64,000 nucleotides of DNA, from contig NC_133770.1 in the NCBI RefSeq assembly GCF_003597395.2, forward strand, positions 94,846,206 to 94,910,205. The letters run 5' to 3'. The notes beneath the pieces are model-generated. The model saw only the letters and a list, made by a program, of their open reading frames with translations. It made no database searches and was not told where the DNA came from. Position numbers and translations under genes: made by a program. Origin of the DNA: Chelonoidis abingdonii. Lineage: Eukaryota > Chordata > Testudines > Testudinidae. Shown here piece after piece: positions 20,904 through 32,760 of the stretch (positions within the stretch are counted from its first letter, which is position 1; every line of letters starts with the position of its first letter).

Positions 20904-23900
20904 TTTTGAAAGACAAAATATACTCCCACAAGCTTCAGTCAGTACTGTTGGTGTTTAAGCAGGTAACAGTCTTCAGTCTGTCAGTACTGAACCAGTGGCC
21001 TAGCATGACATGACAGTATGCTACTGTTTTTTGAATAAGATGTAAAACTGAGATCATGACAAATTGGCATCTACTAAAGATCGCTTGCATTTTTCATAAG
21101 TGGAGTCTTAATCCTGGGCAGTTTGATAACATTCTGTCTAGGTAAATTCACCTTGCAGTTATAGTTGACCTGTCCTAAATTTTTGTATAGTTTTGTTTTC
21201 TACTGTTAAATAGCTGCTACAGAAGTGGGTGCATTTCAGTGATGGATAAAGCTTAAATCATTTGGAGAGCCTCTGGAATGAAAGAGTCTGTAAGTGTATA
21301 TTTAATTTTTTATTTTAAATAATTCAGGTATGGTAGACTTCTTCTGCGTTAAGGCTCAAACATTTGGGCTCCAAATGCAGGCTTAAATAGAGCTAACTTT
21401 TAATTGGAACACCGGAAATTTCCAAAGTGGAAAGAGGCCAAGAAACCCATCTTGATTTTTGTCTCTGTAAATGCAAACAGCACGTATTAATTTAGGAGCT
21501 AAACTCAGACACACTTTTTAATAAAGCAAAGGGGGGGAACCACTAAGACTTTTATTTGTTGCCTTTTGGAGGTTTTGCCAAGTAATGTGAAATCAGGATT
21601 TGAAAAATCAGCTGTCCCTAGGAAAGTGAGAATTATTCCCTGGCAAATGGGAGAAACTACACAATTAACCTCTGCAGGATATAAGCTTACATTTATGGGT
21701 GAGAAGAACAATTTGTACATTTAATGAAGGAATGTCTTCCTAAGTTGCCGGCAGATAGTTCTAGTGATGGCTGCTGTTTTTAGGTGTACCAAGTACTGGG
21801 TTTCACTATATGCCAGAATCTTCTGGCATTTGCAAAAGTGTCAAGAATTTGTAAGTTTCAAACTGCTGTTACTGATATGTAAAGCGGAGACAGGCAATAC
21901 ATTTTATCACTGGGGGAGGGAGTATAGTAGAAATCTTTTCTTCAGTCTCTTCTCAGAAAAGACAGGAAGCTCTCTTCTTTCATGCAGCTCAAGAAGAGTC
22001 CTCTTCAAACTTGCTGTCTAGTAGTTGGGGTTGTATAATGGCTGGAGACTCCCAACTGGGAGTAAACAACAGAAATCGCAGCATTCTCCCTCTTCCTAGA
22101 GCTAGTGGCAAGGGAGCTGGGCTATTCATCAGGGAGTTGCCCCAGGACTTTGCTTGTGTACTGCCTCCTTTTCTTGTCTTTACCTGCAGGTAGTGGGTTA
22201 GGTATCTGGTGATTTTATTTTGTATTTGCATGAAAGAGTTCTTTTGAGATGTTCTGCTAGAATTCTAAAAGCAGCAAATCTTTACACATCTGAAATGTTC
22301 AGTAAGTGATCTATACAGACTGTTTGGTTATTTAACTTTAAAGTAGACTATTTTAATGTTTGGGTGTTTTTGGTCATTACAGAGTTCTTAAATTTTTATT
22401 ATCCAAATGAATTGTCTTGGGCAAGCTTTGAAAATGACTGCAGTGATGATCCTGTACAGAGAACCTTAGTTGGCAGGCTGATGCTTTGGTCCACTGGAAT
22501 GATTCTTTTTGTAGTACGCTGAGGGGTGAAAACATTACAGCTTTAGTCCCCTCACTCTGTTCAGCTTTTCCATCTGGAGCAATGGAGCTGCTAGTAATCG
22601 GTACACTGTTGAATGAATTCTTTTTTCTCACCAACTGGAGTAGTAACAATTGCAACTAAAGTCAGTTTTTAGCCTTAGAATGAACAGCATCAGAAATGGG
22701 CTAAATTTTAGTGGTTTGCAGCTTCCAGTGCATAAATTATGTAGTTATATGATCACTACACTTGCAATCATTGTCTAACAGTACATATTATCATTTAGTT
22801 TAGTCTAGTTTGGGGTGTTAGTGTGGATTATACATCTGTTGAATCTTGTAGACTACTTCCCTTCCATTTATACTGGCAAACATCTTTGGCATCTACAGCA
22901 ATTGTTTAGGTTGAAAAGATTGTGTTCACTAAAATTTCTTATTTAGCTGTCTTGTTGTTTTTCTCCAGTTGAAAACAAGAAATGACAAGATGATGTGGCC
23001 AGCCAGCTCTGTGTTTTGAGACCACTAGTGGTCCACAGACTATAGTTTGAGTGCATTTGGTCAAACTTTTCCAATTCGTTGCCTAACTTTTTTGTGTTTT
23101 GAATTGATGTCACTCTTAAAATGATTACAAATTCACAATCCCTCCTTTCTTCTAATAACCATCCACCCAGTATTTTGATAGAACTGGAAGTCTTCAGATA
23201 TTCAGGGAATAGCTTCAAAAATCATAATTTAGACTTAATTGTGAGTTCTTTCCAGGGAAATGTAGACACTTTCTAAATGCTGCTAATCCAATTGACATGT
23301 AACAAAGCATTGTTTTACTGTAGATCCTGACAAACAGATATGCTAATGGAAACAGTTTTTTAAAGCAATATTTAAAAGTAAAAACTAAATGTTCAGAAGG
23401 TGGTGATTTTTGGTTCTAGCTTTAGTGTCTAAAATGTGTTGTACATAGTGAAGAATAGGAGTTATTGAAAACACAATCTGCTTCAAACAGATTGTTTCTT
23501 AGCTACACTCAGGTAGGGGTGGTTCTTATAAGACACAGTATTAAAAGCATCCAGAACTGGTTCCCAAAACATGGGGGATAGGGTCAGAATAAACAGACTT
23601 CTTCAGTGATCTAAAATGAGAATTCATCGACGGCAAGTATAAAAATGACCCATTCTTAAAATTATAGAAAATAAGAAATTTAGGACTACTTTATATATTA
23701 AAAGTGAAATAATGTTCAAGAGTAAGTTGGCTAAACTCTCTGAGAGTAGGTTCTCCTAGAGCTAAATGTTTGCAGAAGGAATTTGAAGGTCTGCCAGTAT
23801 GTCAGTTGTGCCTATGTTTGGAACATTTGGTCTTTATTTTAGTGGATAAAACCTTGAGAATACAGGAATATTTTAAAGAAAGATATTGCTCCTCTGCTGA

Positions 23901-24759
23901 GCTGTAGTAGATGTGTATGGTGGCTTCAGTCGGAAGAGAAATACACAACATAGAGTCTGAGTATATTGTCAGTGAAGTTTGTTTTTTTTTATGTACAGTC
24001 TTGGAACTGCAATGGTCACAAGCAGCATGCATGCAATTGCTCCCTTTCAGGGGCATCAACTCAAATATCATTGCCTGGCTTCCAGCGAGCTTCTCTTCCT
24101 CAAGAGTTCACTCTAATTAGAGAGTTTAAGGTGGAAAACACTGACTGCTTGCCACAGCTCTTCCTAGAAATTTGCAAGAAACAGTCACATTTTCTGAAGA
24201 CTAAAACTTGCTTGCACTGCTAAGAATTTGTAAGGTACTAATACCATCCGGTGACACCTGTTATAATGGATGAATTAATCAAACTGAATATTCTGAGGGG
24301 AAAATATTTTTCTACTTATCTTGGGTAGATATGGAAAATATTTAAAAACAACCTAGGTGAAATTTGGTACAAACTATATCTTATTTTGGAAAAATCACCT
24401 TTCCTTTTTGAAAAGACTCTAATTTTGTAATTCAGTTGATGTAATAAAAGGAGTTGAAAGCATTTGCAAGTACTGTTTGCTCCCAAATCCCCACATCTGT
24501 TTTTGTTCTAATCACATCCTACACAACTTGAAGAAACTGAATTTGACATACTTGTGGGTATGCACCAACTGAACCCATGAGAAACTTATCTTTCATTTAG
24601 AGTAATGTGAGATGTCACTTGTAAAAATTGTAAAAGACATTTTTTTAAAGTTGATTCTCTTTTGTTAATTTTAGGAGTAAGATTCTAAGCTAGCTTTTGC
24701 AGCTTCAGCTTGATGCTGGCAGTTGCATTTTATTCCTTTTTCCCACCTCTTCTCCTACA
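20904..24759 (+). other. SEPTIN7 intron 1, no exon recognised
   Basis: Largely AT-rich sequence with only short chance frames. I see no terminal repeats. Confidence 0.5.
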
Positions 24760-27489
24760 CGAGACCTGGAGCTACTGGTGCAGGAAGTGAAACCGGATAT
24801 TATAGGGATAACAGAAACCTGGTGGAATAGTACTCATGACTGGAGTACAGGTATTGAAGGCTATGTGCTGTTTAGAAAAGACAGGAAGAAAGGCAAAGGT
24901 GGTGGAGTAGCATTGTACATCAATGATGAGGTTAACTGTAATGAAATAAGAAGTGATGGAATGGATAAGACAGAGTCTGTCTGGGCAAAAATCACACTGG
25001 GTAAAAAAGCTACTAGAGCCTCCCCTGAGATAGTGCTTGGGGTGTGCTACAGACCGCCGGGATCTGATTTGGATATGGATAGAGACCTCTTTAATGTCTT
25101 TAATGAAGTAAACACTAAGGGGAAATGTGTGATCATGGGAGACTTCAACTTCCCAGATATAGACTGGAGGACAAGTGCTTGCAAGAATAATAGGGGTCAG
25201 ATTTTTCTGGATGTGATAGTGAATGGATTTCTTCACCAAGTAGTTGAAGTACCGACAAGAGGGGATGCCATTTTAGATTTGGTTTTGGTGAGCAGTGAGG
25301 ACCTCGTAGAAGAAATGGTGGTAGGGGACAACCTTGGTTCGAGTGATCATGAGCTGATTCAGTTCAAACTAGATGGAAGGATAAACAAAGGTAGATCTGG
25401 GATTAGGGTTTTTGACTTCTCAAGGGCTAATTTTAAAGAGTTAAGGAAATTAGTTAGGGAAGTGGATTGGACGGAGGAACTTGTGGATTTAAATGCGGAG
25501 GAGGCCTGGAATTACTTTAAGTCGCAGCTGCGGAAACTGTCGGAAGCCTGCATCCCAAGAAAGGGGAAAAAAACCATGGGCAGGAGTTGTAGGCCAAGCT
25601 GGATGAGCAAGCAACTCAGAGAGGGGATTAGGAAAAAGCAGAAAGCTTACAGGGAGTGGAAGAAAGGCGGGATTAGCAAGGGAAGCTACCTTAGTGAGGT
25701 CAGAACATGTAGGGATAAAGTGAGGAAGGCTAAAAGCCGCGTAGAACTGGACCTTGCAAAGGGAATCAAAACCAATAGTAAAAGGTTCTACAGCCACATA
25801 AATAAGAAGAAAACAAAGAAAGAAGAAGTGGGGCCGCTATACACTGAGGATGGAACGGAGGTTAAGGATAACCTAGGCATGGCCCAATATCTAAATAAGT
25901 ACTTTGCCTCGGTCTTTAATAAGACTAGTGAGGAGTTTAGGGATGATGGAGGGATGATAAACGGGAATGTGGATATGGAGGTGGATATTACCGCATCTGA
26001 GGTAGAGGCCAAACTTGAACAGCTTAATGGGACAAAATCGGAGGGCCCGGACAATCTCCATCCGAGGATATTAAAGGAACTGGCGCATGAAATTGCGAGC
26101 CCGTTAGCGAGAATTTTTAATCAATCGGTAAACTCGGGGGTTGTACCGTACGACTGGAGAATTGCTAACGTAGTTCCTATTTTTAAGAAAGGGAAAAAAA
26201 GTGATCCGGGTAACTATAGGCCTGTTAGCTTGACGTCTGTAGTATGTAAGGTCTTGGAAAAAATTTTAAAGGAGAAAGTAGTTAAGGACATTGAGGTCAA
26301 TGGTAATTGGGACGAATTGCAACATGGATTTACTAAAGGTAGATCGTGCCAAACCAACCTGATCTCCTTCTTTGAGAAGGTGACGGATTACTTAGACAAA
26401 GGAAATGCGGTAGATCTAATTTACCTCGATTTCAGTAAGGCGTTTGACACGGTTCCGCATGGGGAACTGTTAGTTAAATTGGAAAAGATGGGGATGAATA
26501 TGAAAGTTGTAAGGTGGATAAGGAACTGGTTAAAGGGGAGACTCCAGCGGGTCGTACTGAAGGGTGAATTGTCAGGCTGGAAGGAGGTTACTAGTGGAGT
26601 CCCTCAAGGATCGGTTTTGGGACCGATCTTATTTAACCTTTTTATTACTGACCTTGGCACAAAGAGCGGGAATGTGCTAATAAAGTTTGCGGATGACACA
26701 AAGCTGGGGGGTATTGCTAACACGGAGAAGGACCGGGATACTATACAGGAAGATCTGGACCACCTTGTAAACTGGAGTAATAGTAATAGGATGAAATATA
26801 ATAGTGAAAAGTGCAAGGTCATGCACTTAGGGATTAATAATAAGAATTTTAGATATACATTGGGGACGCATCAGTTGGAAGCAACAGAGGAGGAGAAGGA
26901 CCTTGGGGTATTGGTTGATAGCAGGATGTCTATGAGCCGCCAATGCGATATGGCCGTTAAAAAAGCAAATGCGGTTTTAGGGTGCATCAGGCGAGGTATT
27001 TCCAGCAAGGATAAGGAGGTGTTAGTACCGTTATATAAGGCGCTGGTGAGACCCCACCTGGAATATTGTGTGCAGTTCTGGTGTCCCATGTTTAAGAAGG
27101 ATGAATTCAAACTGGAACAGGTTCAGAGACGGGCTACTAGGATGATCCGAGGAATGGAAAACCTGCCTTATGAAAGGAGACTCAAAGAGCTTGGCTTGTT
27201 TAGCCTGGCCAAAAGAAGGCTGCGGGGGGATATGCTTGCTCTATATAAATATATCAGGGGGATTAACGTTAGGGAGGGAGAGGAATTATTTAAGCTTAGT
27301 ACTAATGTAGGCACAAGGACAAATGGGTACAAACTGGATATTAGGAAGTTTAGACTTGAAATTAGACGAAGGTTTCTAACCATTAGGGGAGTGAAGTTCT
27401 GGAACAGCCTTCCGAGGGAAGTAGTGGGGGCAAAAGACTTATCTGGCTTTAAGACTAAGCTTGATAAGTATATGGAGGGGATGTTATGA
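24697..27489 (+). CDS. CR1 ORF2 protein: endonuclease-reverse transcriptase, N-terminally truncated
   Basis: This protein nicks target DNA and primes reverse transcription of CR1 RNA (and probably of the tortoise SINE, which shares the CR1 tail). The first ~20 codons are host-derived because the insertion is truncated. The AP-endonuclease domain follows (IIGITETWW, then GDFNFPDIDW at about residue 150 and SSDHELI). The reverse transcriptase shows YLDFSKAFDTVPH, GVPQGSVLGPILFNLF and the catalytic FADDTKL near residue 670. The CR1 C-terminal region (RPHLEYCVQFWCP) then runs to the stop. The frame is 930 codons with no break, so the insertion is young. The first part of the endonuclease is missing, so this copy itself is probably not autonomous. 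Confidence 0.9.
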   Translation: MQLQLDAGSCILFLFPTSSPTRDLELLVQEVKPDIIGITETWWNSTHDWSTGIEGYVLFRKDRKKGKGGGVALYINDEVNCNEIRSDGMDKTESVWAKITLGKKATRASPEIVLGVCYRPPGSDLDMDRDLFNVFNEVNTKGKCVIMGDFNFPDIDWRTSACKNNRGQIFLDVIVNGFLHQVVEVPTRGDAILDLVLVSSEDLVEEMVVGDNLGSSDHELIQFKLDGRINKGRSGIRVFDFSRANFKELRKLVREVDWTEELVDLNAEEAWNYFKSQLRKLSEACIPRKGKKTMGRSCRPSWMSKQLREGIRKKQKAYREWKKGGISKGSYLSEVRTCRDKVRKAKSRVELDLAKGIKTNSKRFYSHINKKKTKKEEVGPLYTEDGTEVKDNLGMAQYLNKYFASVFNKTSEEFRDDGGMINGNVDMEVDITASEVEAKLEQLNGTKSEGPDNLHPRILKELAHEIASPLARIFNQSVNSGVVPYDWRIANVVPIFKKGKKSDPGNYRPVSLTSVVCKVLEKILKEKVVKDIEVNGNWDELQHGFTKGRSCQTNLISFFEKVTDYLDKGNAVDLIYLDFSKAFDTVPHGELLVKLEKMGMNMKVVRWIRNWLKGRLQRVVLKGELSGWKEVTSGVPQGSVLGPILFNLFITDLGTKSGNVLIKFADDTKLGGIANTEKDRDTIQEDLDHLVNWSNSNRMKYNSEKCKVMHLGINNKNFRYTLGTHQLEATEEEKDLGVLVDSRMSMSRQCDMAVKKANAVLGCIRRGISSKDKEVLVPLYKALVRPHLEYCVQFWCPMFKKDEFKLEQVQRRATRMIRGMENLPYERRLKELGLFSLAKRRLRGDMLALYKYIRGINVREGEELFKLSTNVGTRTNGYKLDIRKFRLEIRRRFLTIRGVKFWNSLPREVVGAKDLSGFKTKLDKYMEGML

Positions 27490-27925
27490 TGGGATAGTTT
27501 AATTTGGGCAATTGATCTTGGATTATCAGCAGATAAGTCTGCTCAATGGTCTGTGAGGGGATGTTGGATGGGATGGGAACTGAGTTACTGCAGAGAATTC
27601 TTTCTTGGGTGCTGGCTGGTGAGTCTTGCCCACATGCTCAGGGTTTAGCTGATCGCCATATTTGGGGTCGGGAAGGAATTTTCCTCCAGGGCGGATTGGC
27701 AGAGGCCCTGGAAGTTTTTCGCCTTCCTCTGCAGCGTGGGGCATGGGTCGCTTGCTGGTGGATTCTCTGCAGCTTGAGGTCTTCAAACCACAATTTTGAG
27801 GACTTCAATAACTCAGTCATGGGTTAGATGTTGTTATAAAAGTGGATGGGTAGGGTTCTGTGGCCTGCCTTGTGCAGGAGGTCAGACTAGATGATCATAT
27901 TGGTCCCTTCTGACCTATGAGTCTG
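24760..27925 (+). mobile_element. CR1 LINE, 5'-truncated, otherwise well preserved
   Basis: CR1-like sequence starts at about 24760 inside the endonuclease domain, continues through a complete reverse transcriptase, and ends in a 3' UTR closing GGTCAGACTAGATGATC...CCCTTCTGACCTATGAG. The single open frame (to 27489) shows no stops or frameshifts. 5' truncation is usual for CR1 insertions. The element lies in sense orientation with SEPTIN7. Confidence 0.9.
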
Positions 27926-29080
27926 TTGGATAAACTATCTGAAATACAATTGATATTTACAGACTTGCTGCTGTTTCTAATGTTGACAAACATACTACTT
28001 TGCCTTACTCTCCTTATAGTCTTCCCTATTTCTGTACTGAGCTCTCTCCCAGTATCTTGCTGCTTTTCTGTTCTCTTGTTGGCCTGCTTTTGTGACCTCA
28101 ACATTTTCACTCTTTACTTTCTTCTCTGTTTAAAAAAAAAAAAATAAAAAAAAATTCTAGAATCTTAATCTTTAAATTATTCTTCTGGCTCTTCGGAGAG
28201 AGGTGTTCTTGTAACATCCACTTGTCTGCATGCGTACAAGGGTGGAAGACACAACAAGAGAACAGGAATCTAAGACTTGCATGAAATATTTGGATGGGTT
28301 TGATTTTTTTTTTTTTTTTTTTTTTTTAGCTTTTTAAAACCTATGGCATATTGCTTCAGTGATCAGTTTTGTACCAAACTCAGTTTGTCCACTTCTAGTA
28401 AAGTGAGAAACTTCTGTCCAAACTTAGTTTCCTTTATTAACGCAGTCACTAAAGTATGTGGAGGTGGGAGGGGGCAGCAAGAACCAGAAGCCTCCCAAGC
28501 CTCCAGTTATGTGCTTCCACAACACATACAACTCTTGAGCAGTGAAAGACCTGAAACATTCATTGCTGCCAATAAGTTAAAATTAAAAAGAGGTCATTTG
28601 TGTAGTTTCTTGATTTCTATAAACTTTCAGATTTTGATGCTATTAAATAGAAGAAATGCAGTAGTATTGATAATGGCAAAGAGCTCTTGATACTGTGCAA
28701 AGAAATAAGGTAAACATTGCTCTCATAATAGTGAATGGAATAGCACTGTGCATATAATGAAAAGGAATGGTGTGGCATTAAATGACAACTACTTGATTAT
28801 GTGCAGTGCATGTTTGATTTGAGTGTCATGTGGGAATGAAGCCATGTAGAAGTTTTACGTTGTAAAATTGTACCATGCTATTGTAAAGGTTTTTAACTTT
28901 GACAGAAAAAAATTTAATACGAGAGGCATGCAAGTGTCTGGTTTTAGAAGTAACTGAGTTTTCCCAGTTAGTTTTTGTTTTTCTAGATAGCAGCTTGATT
29001 TGATCGTGCTAAGGCACTCATTGGTTGTTTCAGTCTGGAACGCTGATTGTTTCCACACTAGCCACTCTCTTCTGTTTAAG
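27926..29080 (+). other. SEPTIN7 intron 1, no feature recognised
   Basis: It contains A-rich (about 28131-28155) and T-rich (28304-28328) runs; otherwise unassigned. Confidence 0.45.
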
Positions 29081-29081
29081 G

Positions 29082-29330
29082 CAGAGGTCCCTAAACTGTG
29101 GGGCATGCCCACTAGGGAAGCACGAAGGAACCTGCTTGGGGTGTGTGTGTGGTTGCGACTGGGGTCAGGGTCAGCTCCCTTGGAGGGATGGGGAGGGAGC
29201 ATCTTGTGGCTCAGGTCCTGGCTGCCAGCCCCCTTGCCCCTGTCTGTGTCGTCTCCTCCCCCCCTCGGAGCCAGCTCCCGGGGGGTGGAGGGGAGAGGTA
29301 AAAAGTTAGGGGGGCACTAGTTTAAAGTTT
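29082..29330. mobile_element. hAT-like MITE, GC-rich
   Basis: It starts CAGAGGTCCCTAAACTGTGG, matching the common hAT end 'CAGTGGTCCCCAAACTGTGG'. The GC-rich interior ends near GGGGCACTAGTTTAAAGTTT, a degraded inverted end. No TSD could be defined. Confidence 0.55.
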
Positions 29331-29507
29331 GCCCATATGTCCCTATGATTAAGATAGGGCTGTTAAAGTTGACCAGTCCCTCAACTGGTGAACCTCTTTG
29401 GTTTGCCAACTGAGTCTTCTCTGTTCCTTGCGCTAACCCTCAGTCAGCAACGTAACCCATGTTACCTGTGAAATGCCCCCTGCTTCTGGTCTTCATTTTC
29501 CCCACTG

Positions 29508-29960
29508 CACCTCTACCCCAATGTAGCGTGGTCTTCAGGAGCCAAAAATCCCTACCACATTATAGGTGAAACTCTATTATATTGGGGTAGCGGTGGCAGG
29601 GTGCAGCAGTGATTTAAAGACCCCAGAGCTCTGGCTGCGGGGAGCCTTGGCCCTTTAAATCGCTGCCAGAGCCCCAGGGTAGTGGCTGCGGGGCTCTGTC
29701 AGTGATTTAAAGGGCCTGGGGCTCCCCACAGCAGCCAGAGCTCTGAGCCCTTTAAAAAGCCAGCTGAGCCCCGCTGCCGCAGCTCTGGGATAGTGGCAGC
29801 AGAGCTCCACCTGTGATTTATAGGGCCCGGGGCTCCCTGCAGCAGCCGAAGCCCTGGGCCCTTTAAAACACAGCTCGAGTCCCGCTGCCGGAGCTCTGGG
29901 GTTACTGCACTATATGTGAACCCAAGTTATATTGGGGCGCGTTATATAGGGGTAGAGGTG
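29508..29960. mobile_element. DNA transposon with CACCTCTACCCC termini and internal repeats
   Basis: The left end CACCTCTACCCCAATGTAGC and the inverted right end CACCTCTACCCCTATATAAC form a clear terminal inverted repeat. Inside are three imperfect units of about 110 bases, each with 'ggagctctggg', 'gatttaaagggcccggggctcc' and 'ccctttaaaa'. No transposase is present. The superfamily is not certain and the TSD is not obvious. Confidence 0.7.
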
Positions 29961-31245
29961 TAGATGATTCATCTGTGAGTCACCAGAGGAGACTTCATTC
30001 TGACTCCTCTCCATAACCTCCCAGTGTCCTGCTACTTCTGGCTGTCCTCTGTTCTAGCTCTCCTGTGCCTTAGTTGATGACTAGCTGATTTCCTGGTTGA
30101 GTCTCTTGTTTTGACAAACGGCAGCTGATTTATGAGTATTGGTGACCAATACCCATGGATGATTGCTGTCTGGCATTGCAGCAAGAGGAGAAGCATGAGT
30201 TGTTGTGCTCTCACAGCTTCTTGGCTTCCAGCTCTCCTTCCAAATCTAACTGGGCATAGATGACACTTGAGTTGACAGTGCATCAGATGTGCCAGTTTGA
30301 GACTCAGTCAGCTGGACTCAAGGCATACTGTAGATATTTCAGTAGAAAGCTGCAGTTATTGTTATCTTGTGCGGTGCTTTTTAATCAGTTAGCTTAATTT
30401 TCTTGCGTGGGCAGAGCCTTACATTTTCCTTTTTTAAGTCCAAATTATCCTACTTCCTTAAAAGCTTCACAATTTCTGCTGGCTGCAGCTGACTCCCACT
30501 GGTGAGAGTAGCTCTACTGGTTTCCTTTCTGTCAGTGCTAAACCTTTGGTACCCTGTTCATAACAGTTATTCATTATTGATGTAGACTTCTACATTCAAC
30601 TGAATACTGAAAGGAAAAATTCTTCCCATTTGTAGAAGTTTTGAATAAGCATAATTTGATAAGACAGGATAACTTGTTTTCCCTTTTTTGCCATTTCTAC
30701 TATACACTTGTTCAGGGTGAGTTTTTTATGTGAATTTGGCCAATTTTTGTAGTGCTCAGAAAAACAGGATTGATAGTGCTGCCTAAAAGTATATGCTGAG
30801 ACCTTCTACAGTCCTGTTATACACCTTGGTATTAAATGACTACACTCTAGTACTCCATCCCTAATATCACTGTAACAGAAATTGCCAGTTGCAGAACATA
30901 TGTGCAGGTATTTACGTGGTCATTTGCTTCTGGGACGTCTCAGGAGTGTAGGATGATAGTGAGAGGAAGAAACAGTGTTATACACTCTATTAACAGGAGT
31001 ATACTTTTCTAGTTTTTAATGTTTAGGTAAATTATGACAAGCTTTAGAGTAAAACCTCTTTATCAGTAGTCTTCAGTCGTGTTTTGATATGTCAATCTTA
31101 ATCCACAATGAAGACTTGAGATACCAGCAAGTGTGGGGGACTTCAAGGGTCCACCAAAATCTTTTAACAGTGTAAAAATTGTAACTCTCTTTAAATATAC
31201 GATAGGTTAACAAATTACTTGTTTCAATTGTGGTTTATTGATTTA
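29961..31245 (+). other. SEPTIN7 intron 1, no feature recognised
   Basis: Unassigned intronic sequence with no recognised exon or terminal repeat. Confidence 0.45.
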
Positions 31246-31305
31246 ACCTAACATGGCGTGGTGGCAGAAATCTGTAGTGCTGACATGGCCTAAGTCACTT
31301 CTAAC
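31246..31305 (+). repeat. Harbinger MITE end fragment
   Basis: AACATGGCGTGGTGGCAGAA followed by TAGTGCTGACATGGCCTAAG closely matches 37776-37830. Both look like one terminus of a Harbinger-type MITE. Confidence 0.45.
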
Positions 31306-32089
31306 CTAAAACTAGAAATTCTACTAATTGACTCTATTCACAGCATCTTGGGCCTGTAGCCAGCTGAGTAAAAACATAGAGGCAAATAAACTGAATATAG
31401 GGTAGGGTTCTGAGAGGGAGCTGTTTAAACATCTTTACTGGGGAAAAAAGATATAGCAAGTGCAGTTTCTTAAGGTGCCAAACTATGAGGGTTTTTTTCC
31501 GAAACAACCTTTGTACAAAGAAAAACCTTCATTCTGTTTATCTGGATTTCTTACCAATGTGGCATATTACATTCTATAAAATGTTCCCAAATGTGCATAA
31601 GGTTGCCTAATGCTTTCTATTTTCAAATCCTGCTTTCAGCTGCTTGTAACTATGCCCAAAATCAACTGTTTGGGCTGAATTTTCCATCATAGGTGTCTGG
31701 CTGAGGCTGAACTTTTTGGGAAAGTTTCAGTTAAAATGGTACAGTACAGCCATTTCTTAGATGAAAGCCAAGGAAATTTTTTTTGCCCACATTAGTGACA
31801 GAATAACACCTTTTTTAAAAAAAAGGTTCTGCCGCATTTTGGCAAGGGCATTAGAGGTCACCCAGATGCTAGGGATGTTCCTTTTGCTAATCCCATGAAG
31901 GCTTACTCAGCAAGTTGCAAGCCTCTGAAAAATCTGAAGTTCACTATGCTCAGTGGGAGGTGTGTTAGAGACTGGAAGCTAAATTCCCAAAAGATTCTCA
32001 GCACTGAGCATGCCACCTCTCCAAACAGCTGCGCTGTGTTAATCAGACTGTGCATTTACTAAAACCCACAGAGTGACTGAGTATGCTCT

Positions 32090-32760
32090 GTCTTGGGCTG
32101 CAGGGGCTGAGCAGGACTTTATCTGCAATTGCTCCTTCTAGCAGCTGGGAGGTATGGGGACCATTGTGATCCTATTGGGATCCAGGAAGTGGGTGGGCAC
32201 AAGTCCACCCACTGCTAAAGGACCTCGCCCCAGCCTAAGGGGAGTATCCACAGAACCTGGAAACCAAGTGATGGTGGGGTACAACTAATGAGATAACAGG
32301 GACAGGAGTGAGGTCAACAGGTCAAATGAAGGGAACCTGATGGGACACCAAGCAGAGAACCCCAGACAGCACCCATTGCTCCTCAGAGACGCCAAGGGAG
32401 CCAGTGGATGCCGCCCAGAGGAACTCTGCCCGGATTTGTGAGCAGACGGAGGATAGGAAATAGACCCCACAGTCACCAGGCAGCAGAACTGAGAGCAGAG
32501 AGACTTTCTCCTTTGTTCCTGCTGCTGGTGCAATGTGGAAGAGGAAGCAGCTGACAATGAATGAATTGGGTGTGAGAAGGGAGGTGAGGTGGCTGAGACG
32601 CAACTGGCAGTGGGTGGATAGGAGCAGAGAGGTACAGACAGGCTTGAGGGATGCTACAAAAGAGTTTGACCAGTAAAGAACACTCCCCTCCAGAAAGTGC
32701 AGTTGAATCCAGGTTCATCATGTCAGCGGGTGTCTGGGAAAGCCACTAGCAAAGTGTCTC
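32090..32760. repeat. GC-enriched repeat-like block, unclassified
   Basis: GC content is clearly higher than in the flanks and the text is familiar from dispersed turtle repeats (for example CAGTCACCAGGCAGCAGAAC). It lacks clear termini and coding motifs, so I cannot assign a class. It could be an LTR or internal retroelement fragment. Confidence 0.35.

Noticed and set aside
24772..27383. Minus-strand frames of 71-155 codons
   Set aside because: Shadows of the CR1 ORF2 reading frame.
32285..32721. Minus-strand frames of 82-93 codons
   Set aside because: Located in a repeat-like block; no motif and no splice context.
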